Assembly (NCBI RefSeq): GCF_007990715.1
Contig: NZ_BJWY01000036.1
Coordinates: 1 to 54,862, forward strand
From: Nocardia seriolae NBRC 15557
Lineage (GTDB): Bacteria > Actinomycetota > Actinomycetes > Mycobacteriales > Mycobacteriaceae
Length of the DNA stretch: 54,862 nucleotides
Reading direction: 5' to 3'
The position numbers and the translations under genes were made by a program. Below, one piece after another: positions 48,612-54,862 of the stretch. Every line of letters starts with the position of its first letter. Within the stretch, counting starts at the first letter, position 1. The notes beneath the pieces were generated by a model, which saw only the letters and a program-made list of their open reading frames with translations, searched no databases and was not told the DNA's origin.

Positions 48612-49918
48612 GGCTGCTCCCGGGGTGCGCCCACCACGAGGCAGGTATTGGAACCGCCGAACGCGAGGGCATTGATCATGGCCGCGCGCACCGGCATCCG
48701 GCGTGCGCGATGGGGTACGTAGTCGAGATCCAGGGCCCGATCCGGGGTGTCGAGATTGATGGTGGGCGGCACCACCGAATCCCGGATCGCGCCCAGCGCC
48801 GCCAGCAGGTTCAGCGCCGCGGCCCCGGCGGTGAGGTGCCCGGCCATGGACTTGGGTGAGGACACCACCAGCCGGTAGGCGTCGTCACCGAACACCTTCT
48901 TGATGGCCCGGGTCTCGGAGACGTCGTTGCCCGGGGTGCTGGTTCCGTGCGCGGCGATGTAGTCGATATCGGCTGTCCCCAAACCGGATTCGGTCAGCGC
49001 GGACTCCATGGCCTCGATCGCGCCCGCACCGTCGGGCGGTGAGTCGGTGATGCGCCAGGCGTTCATGGTGGACCCGTAGCCGAGCAGCTCGCCCAGGATC
49101 GGCGCGCCGCGCTCGAGCGCGCAGGCCAGGTCCTCGAGGACGAACGCCACCGCGCCCTCGCCGATGACGAACCCGCTGCGGTCGGCGTCGAAGGGGCGCG
49201 AGGCGGCGGCCGGATTGTCGTTGTAGCGGTCGGTCATCGCGCCCAGCAGCCCGAAGCCGAGGATGTCGGCCCAGGTGGTGAGCGAGTCGTAGCCGCCCGC
49301 CACCATCATGCGGGCATCGCCGTCCTGGATCAGCCGGAAGGCCTCGCCCAGGGCGTGTCCGGATCCGGCGCAGGCGGTGTGGATGCCCACCATCGGACCG
49401 GTCGCGCCGGTCAGCCGCACCATGGCGTTGAGGGCCACGTTCTGGTTGCCGGTCAGCGTCGCGGACGGCGCGGGCCGCACGAACGCATCGGATCTTCCTG
49501 TCCTGGAACGCTCTTCTGCGACGCGCAGCACCATGGCCAGGTCGGGGCGGCCCACGCTCGCGCCCATGGCGACACCCCGGTCGGCCGCCGGATACCGCGC
49601 GTGCAGCGGGTCGAGGCCCGCCGAGCGCAGCGCCTCACCGACCGCTGCGAGGCCGAAGAGTCCCGGGCGCGAGACCCAGCGGCGGTCGGCGGTGTCCGGA
49701 ATGGCGGTGTCCGGATCGAAGGAGTCCGGGACCAGTCCGGCGATCCGGACCGGGAAGGTGGTGCAGTCGAAGGTGGTCAGTTTCCCGATCGCATTGCGGC
49801 CCGCCACCAGACCGGCCCAGGTGGACGGCGCGTCCACCCCGAGCGGGGTGACCGCGCCGACGCCGGTCACCGCCACCCGGCGGCGTCCGGCCGCGTCGGT
49901 GAACTCGTTCGTGCCCAT
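48608..49918 (-). CDS. Ketosynthase (KSalpha, FabF-like), catalytically complete
   Basis: A 436-residue condensing enzyme. Catalytic residues Cys183 (GIHTACAGSGHAL), His324 (AAHGTSTPGND) and His361 (KSMAGHLTAGA) are all present, so it can extend an ACP-bound chain with malonyl-ACP. It overlaps the upstream hot-dog gene by ATGA. With the Cys-less homologue encoded two genes downstream it would form a KSalpha/KSbeta pair separate from the fused pair at 44257-46854. Confidence 0.85.
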   Translation of the reverse strand: MGTNEFTDAAGRRRVAVTGVGAVTPLGVDAPSTWAGLVAGRNAIGKLTTFDCTTFPVRIAGLVPDSFDPDTAIPDTADRRWVSRPGLFGLAAVGEALRSAGLDPLHARYPAADRGVAMGASVGRPDLAMVLRVAEERSRTGRSDAFVRPAPSATLTGNQNVALNAMVRLTGATGPMVGIHTACAGSGHALGEAFRLIQDGDARMMVAGGYDSLTTWADILGFGLLGAMTDRYNDNPAAASRPFDADRSGFVIGEGAVAFVLEDLACALERGAPILGELLGYGSTMNAWRITDSPPDGAGAIEAMESALTESGLGTADIDYIAAHGTSTPGNDVSETRAIKKVFGDDAYRLVVSSPKSMAGHLTAGAAALNLLAALGAIRDSVVPPTINLDTPDRALDLDYVPHRARRMPVRAAMINALAFGGSNTCLVVGAPREQP

Positions 49919-50367
49919 CAGACCAGCTCCTGCCCGAGCAGATGGCGGGCCATGCGCTCGGTATCGGCCGGATCGTCGAGCCGGTCGGCCTCGATGAGCG
50001 CGCACATGATGTTGCGGGCGTCCATGATTCGCTCGCCCTCGACCTCGATCCAGCCGTCCACCACGGCGGCCTCCGGCGTCGCGTGCACCACCTTCGCGGT
50101 CATGCGCAGCACGTCACCGGGCACCGCGTCGCGGTACATGGTCACCTCGCCGACGGTGAGCAGCGCCGCGCGTTTCGTATGCGCCGAGCTGAGCAGCACC
50201 AGCCAGGCCCCGGCCTGGCACAGCGCCTCCAGGGCCAGGCCGAAGGGCAGCACCGGGCCGGTGGCGGACGGCTGCCAGACCTGCTCGTAGACCGAGGTGA
50301 GTTTGCGAGCCGTGATGTGCTGCAACGGTTCCCAGGACTCGATTCGGTCGATGAGATGAAATCGCAT
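49918..50367 (-). CDS. Hot-dog dehydratase-like protein without catalytic His
   Basis: About 149 residues from ATG 50367 (MRFHLIDRIESWEPLQHITA). The FabA/FabZ fold is clear (SATGPVLPFGLALEALCQAG), but at the position of the FabZ His stands Pro, while the Glu (ALEAL) remains. It therefore probably does not dehydrate alone and may be the structural partner of the complete dehydratase at 48144-48611; heterodimeric DH pairs occur in highly reducing type II PKS. GTG 50376 is an alternative start. Confidence 0.7.
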   Translation of the reverse strand: MRFHLIDRIESWEPLQHITARKLTSVYEQVWQPSATGPVLPFGLALEALCQAGAWLVLLSSAHTKRAALLTVGEVTMYRDAVPGDVLRMTAKVVHATPEAAVVDGWIEVEGERIMDARNIMCALIEADRLDDPADTERMARHLLGQELV

Positions 50368-50404
50368 GGCAGTCACGTCCTTTCCGATTCAGTGGGCCGG
50401 GAGT

Positions 50405-51193
50405 TCAGCGGGAGACCAGGCGGCCGTTGCTGAGCTGCACCGCGAGACCGCCGTCGACCCGCAGCAGTTCGCCGGTGACGTAGTCGGCGGCAGGTGAGGC
50501 CAGCCAGGCCACCGCCTCCGCGACCTGCTGCACATCGCCGTAGCGGCGCATCGGGACATGGGTGCGGCCGCGGCCGTTGTCGCGTTGCAGCAGATCGCCG
50601 ATGAGATCGGTCGGAATCACGCCGCCGAGAACGGCATTCACCCGTACGCCGAACCGGGCCATCTCCACCGCGCAGGCCAGGGTCAGCGCGTTCATCGCGC
50701 CCTTGGAGGTGGAGTAGTTGGACTGGCCGGTGAGACCCTTCTCGCCCATGATCGACGAGACGTTAACGATCGCGCCGTCGCCCTGGGACATCAGGTGCGC
50801 GGCCGCGGCGTGAGTGCAGTTGAACGCGCCGCCCAGGTTCACCTGGATGACCCGCCACCACTGCGCCGGATCCATGTCGTGTAGCAGGCCGTCGCGGGTG
50901 ATGCCCGCGTTGTTGACCAGAATGTGCAAGCCGCCCAACTGGTCTCGGGTCTGCTCCACCAGATCGCGGGCCGCCGCGACATCGGAGACATCCGCGCCGA
51001 TGGCCACCGCACGGCCACCGGCCGCCTCTATCTCGGCGACCACCTCGAGAGCCTCGTCCTTGTGGGAGCGGTAGTTGACGGCCACCGCCGCGCCGCGCCG
51101 CGCCAGAGTGGTGGCGACGGCCCGGCCGATGCCGCGCGACGCGCCGGTGACCAGCGCGACCCGGCCGGTGAAATCCTGTCCGGCCGACAGCAA
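50405..51193 (-). CDS. FabG-like 3-oxoacyl-ACP reductase
   Basis: A 262-residue SDR ketoreductase: NADPH motif TGASRGIG at 16-23, NNAGITRDG, Ser in VNVSSIMG, and Tyr160/Lys164 in SNYSTSKGA. It would reduce the beta-keto group of the growing chain. The start appears to be TTG 51193 with GGAGG 4 bases upstream; it is overlapped by the ACP frame on the same strand for 166 bases. Dedicated KR plus DH in one operon with KS/KSbeta marks a reducing rather than an aromatic type II system. Confidence 0.85.
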   Translation of the reverse strand: MLSAGQDFTGRVALVTGASRGIGRAVATTLARRGAAVAVNYRSHKDEALEVVAEIEAAGGRAVAIGADVSDVAAARDLVEQTRDQLGGLHILVNNAGITRDGLLHDMDPAQWWRVIQVNLGGAFNCTHAAAAHLMSQGDGAIVNVSSIMGEKGLTGQSNYSTSKGAMNALTLACAVEMARFGVRVNAVLGGVIPTDLIGDLLQRDNGRGRTHVPMRRYGDVQQVAEAVAWLASPAADYVTGELLRVDGGLAVQLSNGRLVSR

Positions 51194-51612
51194 GCGACCT
51201 CCTCCACCTCGGCCGGCGCGGCCGCGCGCTGGGCCACCAGATCGACCAGATTGCGCACGGTGACCAGGCCGAGCACCTGCTCACCGCGCAGCGGGCCGCT
51301 CAGGTTGCTCCGATCGAACTGGGGCAGCACCTTTTCCAGGTGTGCGAGGCCGATCTCGGAGACGATCTCGTTCTCGTCGCCGAACTCGTCGTCGGGGATG
51401 CCGCCCTGCAGCAGCTCCTGGACATCGGCGACCGCGATCTTGACCCCGGTGTCGCGGTGAATGCGGAACAGGATGTCGAGCAGGTCGATGGATTCCGCGC
51501 CCAGCTCGTCGATGAGGGTGGCGTCGAGGGTCACTTCCGATCGGTCGATGCCGAGGGCGTCGGCGATGGCGTCGATGACGGCGGGTGCGAAGTCGGTGCT
51601 GGTTTCGGGCAT
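51028..51612 (-). CDS. Acyl carrier protein, with unusually long 3' overlap into the ketoreductase gene
   Basis: From ATG 51612 (GGAAG upstream) the frame encodes a typical ACP: VIDAIADALGIDRSEVTLDA then DELGAESIDLLDILFR with the phosphopantetheine Ser41. The ACP-like part continues to about residue 125 (NLVDLVAQRAA). No stop follows; the frame continues to 51028, giving 194 residues whose last 55 lie antiphase inside the ketoreductase gene and look like nonsense. Either the stop has been lost, or an indel near 51190-51240 hides a normal end or an ACP-KR fusion. Confidence 0.7.
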   Translation of the reverse strand: MPETSTDFAPAVIDAIADALGIDRSEVTLDATLIDELGAESIDLLDILFRIHRDTGVKIAVADVQELLQGGIPDDEFGDENEIVSEIGLAHLEKVLPQFDRSNLSGPLRGEQVLGLVTVRNLVDLVAQRAAAPAEVEEVACCRPDRISPAGSRWSPARRAASAGPSPPLWRGAARRWPSTTAPTRTRLSRWSPR

Positions 51613-51693
51613 GGTGATCTTCCTTTTCCTCGGTGAGGGGTGTGGTCGCCGCCCCCGGGGCCCGGTGCGGCCGCGGGGGTGCTGGTGAGCGCG

Positions 51694-51788
51694 AGGCGTA
51701 CTCGGCTTCGACTGAGACGTATTTGGTTCGGAGTCAGGAGTATTCGGTCGGAACTAGGCGTATTCCGCTGGTTATCAGGCGTATTCGG
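51694..51788. repeat. Five direct repeats at about 21-bp spacing (SARP-site candidates)
   Basis: Copies of AGGCGTATTCGG begin at 51694, 51715, 51736, 51756 and 51777 (spacing 21, 21, 20, 21), each matching the consensus in 9-12 of 12 positions. They occupy the gap between fabD (stop 51775) and the ACP start (51612), on the transcription-upstream side of ACP; the last copy overlaps the fabD stop. SARP activators bind tandem repeats in phase with the helix. Confidence 0.7.
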
Positions 51789-52764
51789 CGACCGCGGCGG
51801 CGATGCGGCGGGCGTCCTGGGTGCTGCGCACGGTGGCCGCTCCGACCATGCGATTGGCGAGGCCGGACAGCACGCGGCCGGGGCCGATCTCGAGGTAGTC
51901 GGTGCAGCCGAGTTCGGTGGCGGCGGCGATCACCTCGATCCAGCGGACCGGGGCGGTGAGCTGGCGGCGCAGCAGGTCGCGTGCCTGCTGGCCGGTCGAA
52001 ACTGGGTGTGCGGTAACGGAACTGATCACCGTTGTGGTGGGGTTCCGGAAGTCGGCGAGGTGCAGGCCCGCCGCGAACCGCTCCTCCAGCTCGGCCATGA
52101 GCGAGCAGTGGAACGGTGCGCCGACCCGCAGCGCGACCAGTGAGTTCGCGCCCTCGGCACGCAACAGCTCGGTCGCGGCGGCCACCGCCTCGGCGGTGCC
52201 GGAGATTACCGACTGGTCTGGAGCGTTGTAGTTGGCGAGCTCGACCACCCCGCCGATGCCCGCGCAGATCTCCTCGATCCGGGCCGCGGGCACGCCCGCC
52301 ACGGCGGTCATCGCGCCCGGCACCGCCGCCGCGATCTCGGCCATCAGCTCGCCCCGCAAACGCACCAGTGCCAGGGCGTCCGCGAGCTCGAGCACCCCGG
52401 CCGCGGCCAGCGCCGCGAATTCACCGAGGCTGTGCCCGGCCACCAGATCGGGCGTAAAGCCCTCGGCGCGAAGCACTTCGAAGGTCGCCAGCGCCGTGGC
52501 CAAGATCGCGGGTTGTGCGACCTCGGTGGCCCGCAACCGCTCCGCGTCCGCTTCGACGCACAGCTCCCGCAACGGCAGCCCCAGGCACTGCTCCGCGCTC
52601 TCGAACACCGCCCCCGCCGTACCGGGATGCTCCCGAATCAAATGGGCCGCCATGCCTTCCCGCTGCGAGCCCTGCCCGGGAAACATGGCCAGCACCCGCC
52701 GCCGCCCCTGATGGGCGGCCGCCCCAGCCTCCGCGTACTCCGCCGCGATCAGTTCGCCGTTCAT
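51775..52764 (-). CDS. Malonyl-CoA:ACP acyltransferase (FabD-like)
   Basis: A 329-residue acyltransferase that loads malonyl onto the ACP. FPGQGSQREG at about 28-37, the nucleophile in VAGHSLGEFAAL (Ser112), Arg in RLRGELM, and His219 in GAPFHCSLM are all present. ATG 52764 with GGAAG upstream fits; the frame's longer upstream reading lacks family similarity. It is the first gene of the leftward PKS region. Having a dedicated FabD in the cluster is unusual, since type II PKSs commonly borrow the fatty-acid enzyme. Confidence 0.85.
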   Translation of the reverse strand: MNGELIAAEYAEAGAAAHQGRRRVLAMFPGQGSQREGMAAHLIREHPGTAGAVFESAEQCLGLPLRELCVEADAERLRATEVAQPAILATALATFEVLRAEGFTPDLVAGHSLGEFAALAAAGVLELADALALVRLRGELMAEIAAAVPGAMTAVAGVPAARIEEICAGIGGVVELANYNAPDQSVISGTAEAVAAATELLRAEGANSLVALRVGAPFHCSLMAELEERFAAGLHLADFRNPTTTVISSVTAHPVSTGQQARDLLRRQLTAPVRWIEVIAAATELGCTDYLEIGPGRVLSGLANRMVGAATVRSTQDARRIAAAVAEYA

Positions 52765-52973
52765 GATGTCTTCCGATTCGTGCAGGCAGCCAAGGCCACC
52801 ACGGTCCATCTCCCGAACGTCTCTGTCCGCGCCCCGAGTATGTGAACCCCGGCTTGAGCAGTCCTCGAGGAAAACCAAACACGCAGTATCGATCCCGCCG
52901 AGCCACGCGCACCGAACAGCTCAACCGGTGACGTCTCGTCAGTCATGACACAATTCTGTATCCAGGATTCGAT

Positions 52974-53405
52974 GTGATGGACACCGTGCTCGAAACCGCG
53001 CCCTACACAACCGAATGCATCGCATGCGGGTCGCGGATCGAAGCCACGGTTGTCGAGGTTCTCGCAGCTGGCGCCCACCGATGGGACCTCGAAGGTAATT
53101 GCCCGGACTGCGGCAGCCACTGGAACGAATGCGGCTACGAAACACCGCTTGCCGGGATGCGCGCGGCGATCTTGGCGGCGAACGGTCTCGCGACCATGCA
53201 TCTCGTTGGCGGCAACGTCACGCCCGCAGTGGTGATGCGCGCGCTTCGAACTGTGCGGACTCTGACCCTCATAGAGGCACGTGCCCTGGCCGACGAGCTC
53301 GGCAATCGAGGACTAGAAGGCACCCGGGTCGAGATGGAAGCCCTCGCAGCCCCTCTTCGCGCAGCCGGAGCGTCGATCCGTATCCAGTCCAGCGACGTCA
53401 TGTGA
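52974..53405 (+). CDS. Zinc-ribbon and ribosomal L7/L12 C-terminal-like protein
   Basis: A 143-residue protein. Two CxxC pairs (ECIACGSR near 15-20 and GNCPDCGSH near 42-47) form a zinc ribbon, and the C-terminal half (VVMRALRTVRTLTLIEARAL followed by VEMEALAAPLRAAGAS) has the bL12 C-terminal pattern. Similar small proteins occur in actinobacterial accessory regions, sometimes next to toxin-immunity genes; no function is known. It is divergent from fabD with a 209-base gap that should contain both promoters. Confidence 0.5.
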   Translation: MMDTVLETAPYTTECIACGSRIEATVVEVLAAGAHRWDLEGNCPDCGSHWNECGYETPLAGMRAAILAANGLATMHLVGGNVTPAVVMRALRTVRTLTLIEARALADELGNRGLEGTRVEMEALAAPLRAAGASIRIQSSDVM

Positions 53406-53434
53406 ACTATTCGGCCACCGGCACGTGCGGCCAC

Positions 53435-53677
53435 CGCGACGGCCCCGAAAAGCCCCGGGGGGGCGTTGACCGGGCAGTCCCGGGTCACTGGGAGGGCGAT
53501 CTGCTCTTCGGCAAAGGCATGTCCCCGGTCGTCACCCTGGTCGGACGCTCGACCCGGTTCCTGCTGCTGGTCGCGCTGCCCGAGGGCAAACGCGCCGATC
53601 TGGTCGCCGACGCTCTCGCCGCTCGCATCCTGACCCTGCCCGATGCCTTGCGCCGCACCCTGACCTGGGATCAGGGC
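53435..53677 (+). mobile_element. IS30-family transposase remnant
   Basis: About 81 codons of an IS30 transposase: RAVPGHWEGDLLFG (first catalytic Asp region), TLVGRSTRFLLLVALP, and LPDALRRTLTWDQG (second Asp). No start, N-terminal helix-turn-helix, terminal Glu region or inverted repeats were found. The fragment is open but truncated at both ends, and a run of seven G lies near its start. It is a relic that marks this end as having taken up mobile DNA. Confidence 0.7.
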
Positions 53678-53694
53678 GGGGCGCCTTCCTCGCA

Positions 53695-54243
53695 TCAGTG
53701 GCTACGCCACCACTCCACCCGGCGGCCGACCGCCGCAGACAGAGTGTCGAGCCGGTCGATGGCCTTCGCGTCGATGAAGAGCAGTTCGAGCATGTCGTCG
53801 TTGTCGGCCGACTTGAATTCGGTGAGCTCGACCAGTGCGGTGCCGACTTGCATGCAACGATCACCGATCTCCTCCAGGAGTTTCTCGGCGATCTCGCTGC
53901 GCCACCATCCGGCCTGACGCAGCGGCGCCACGAAAGCCGGAACCCATTCCCACTCCAGCGATTCGGGGTGTGAAGCCAAGCCCTGAGGTCCGCGTCGGAG
54001 ATCCGCGGGGTCAGCATTGCAATCGAGGTGAGCGGAGAGCGCCGGTCCGTCGTCGAACGGGGCCGGTCCGGTCAGCCAATGATTGAGCTCAGGCCGAGCA
54101 GATGCCTCCCACTCCGAGGGCGGAGTATCGAAGTCGTCGCCCGGCAGCCCGGCAGCAGCGCGTCGAACCGCGGCGATCAGCATCGGTCGGCCATGTAAGA
54201 GCCCGTCGGCCGCGTCGACGATCTCCTGCAAAACCACCTGCAC
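53695..54243 (-). CDS. Hypothetical protein
   Basis: About 182 residues from GTG 54243, with GAGG 6 bases upstream; the longer reading to 54522 overlaps the divergent gene. The protein is acidic and helical (ELNHWLTGPAPFDDGPALSA, ESLEWEWVPAFVAPLRQAGW, MLELLFIDAKAIDRLDTLSA). I do not recognise a family. It abuts the IS30 remnant by 17 bases at its 3' end and may be shortened there. Confidence 0.45.
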   Translation of the reverse strand: MQVVLQEIVDAADGLLHGRPMLIAAVRRAAAGLPGDDFDTPPSEWEASARPELNHWLTGPAPFDDGPALSAHLDCNADPADLRRGPQGLASHPESLEWEWVPAFVAPLRQAGWWRSEIAEKLLEEIGDRCMQVGTALVELTEFKSADNDDMLELLFIDAKAIDRLDTLSAAVGRRVEWWRSH

Positions 54244-54282
54244 CCGGCACCTCGGCCGTCTCCTTGCCCTAGGGTCGCGACG

Positions 54283-54846
54283 GTGGGTACCGATGGGCGT
54301 TACGAGACATACGAAGTCGATCTGTGGGAACGGTTGGCCACGTTGCTGCCGACCGTCGAGGATGTCGAGAGCTTTCGCGACTGCCGTGAGAGTGGTCATC
54401 AGGAAGCTGGGCTGTGGATGCTGATGCGGAGGCTGATCGAGGACCGAGTGCCCATCGGCGACCGAGTGCGCGCCGAGATCGAGGTGTTGGCCGAGCGCTG
54501 GGGTGAACGGCTGGCCCGGCACAGCGAAATCGCCTCATGTGTCAGGGATTCCGGAGACAGGGGCTCCATCCGTCTGCTGCCGGACGATCGCTCGACGCCG
54601 GTTGACCCAGCCCAGGTCGGCGTTGCCGACTCCGTCATGGCGGGCCTGGTCGTTGTTCCGTGGCTCGAATGCGTGCGATGCGGTCGAGTGCTGGCGCGGG
54701 TCCACACGCGGGAACCGTGGGGAGAATTGAGTTATCTGGCTGCCTACTACGTCATCTGGCATCACACCGCATCGGGCAACGAACCTCGGATCTTCGCCGA
54801 GCCCGACCTGTACGGTGCCTTCGAATTGCTGGTGGCGTGCTGTTGA
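54283..54846 (+). CDS. Hypothetical protein
   Basis: A 187-residue protein, GTG start at 54283, stop at 54846, divergent from the previous gene with a 39-base gap. It is acidic with many charged residues, a CxxC near residue 131 (LECVRCGRVL) and an aromatic C-terminus (LSYLAAYYVIWHHTASG). Its size and the accessory surroundings are compatible with an immunity or polymorphic-system protein, but nothing in the sequence proves it. Confidence 0.4.
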   Translation: MGTDGRYETYEVDLWERLATLLPTVEDVESFRDCRESGHQEAGLWMLMRRLIEDRVPIGDRVRAEIEVLAERWGERLARHSEIASCVRDSGDRGSIRLLPDDRSTPVDPAQVGVADSVMAGLVVVPWLECVRCGRVLARVHTREPWGELSYLAAYYVIWHHTASGNEPRIFAEPDLYGAFELLVACC

Positions 54847-54862
54847 TCCGTCGGCTAGTACT

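Noticed and set aside
51775..51788. The 21-bp repeats as a coding repeat at the fabD C-terminus
   Set aside because: Only the last copy touches the fabD stop; the other four lie beyond it in changing frames, so a DNA-level repeat explains them better.
53406..53434. Complete IS30 element
   Set aside because: No start, helix-turn-helix, third catalytic residue or terminal inverted repeats; only the middle of the transposase is present.

Overview
High-GC actinobacterial chromosome segment, most consistent with Nocardia or a close mycolic-acid-containing relative. The inference rests on overall composition and codon use, GTG/TTG starts, ATGA/GTGA translational coupling, an argCJBDFR operon, an F420-type Ddn-like nitroreductase, a LytR-CpsA-Psr cell-wall ligase, MMPL and CocE/NonD proteins and a SARP regulator. 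No rRNA, tRNA or CRISPR array was seen.

Layout. 1-4.6 kb: an alpha/beta hydrolase, a short second Rho-type factor whose reading frame is broken near its start, two unassigned genes and an NTF2-like protein. 4.6-10.3 kb: a secreted CocE/NonD hydrolase, a TetR regulator, and an SDR/acyl-CoA ligase pair; near-identical palindromic sites lie before the hydrolase and before the SDR. 10.3-18.0 kb: two divergent units separated by two palindromes. Leftward are KDG kinase, IclR regulator and RidA (frame-broken in a G7 tract). Rightward are a PLP amino acid deaminase, an N-acyl-D-amino acid deacylase, KDPG aldolase and a GntP permease. Read together they spell a route for importing, deacetylating and deaminating an N-acetyl amino-sugar acid (N-acetylglucosaminate-like) into the Entner-Doudoroff pathway.

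18-25 kb: DUF6188-like protein, GlxA-type AraC regulator, alpha/beta hydrolase, an internally deleted FAD monooxygenase pseudogene, Ddn-like protein, PEP mutase/isocitrate lyase family protein and LCP protein. 25-31 kb: the argCJBDFR arginine operon, with an 80-bp MIRU-like element between argB and argD; argG and argH are not present. 31-33 kb: a Cys/His-motif protein and a DUF2786 protein.

33.2-52.8 kb: a nearly continuous leftward biosynthetic cluster: FabD, ACP, FabG-like KR, two hot-dog dehydratase-like proteins, a KS, a Cys-less KS (chain-length-factor-like), a KS-KS fusion whose second half is catalytically dead, a KASIII-like enzyme lacking His and Asn, SnoaL-like protein, FAD monooxygenase, methyltransferase, quinone oxidoreductase, small membrane protein, DUF1772 protein, SARP regulator, DUF2505 protein, SDR and MMPL exporter. 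The KS/KSbeta + KR + DH + ACP set resembles highly reducing (polyene-forming) type II polyketide synthases. Five direct repeats at about 21-bp spacing ahead of the ACP gene look like SARP sites. 52.9-54.9 kb: accessory end with an L7/L12-like zinc-ribbon protein, an IS30 transposase remnant and two unassigned genes.

Three frames are visibly broken (rho-like, ridA, FAD monooxygenase) and the ACP frame lacks a stop before the KR; some of these could be assembly indels.
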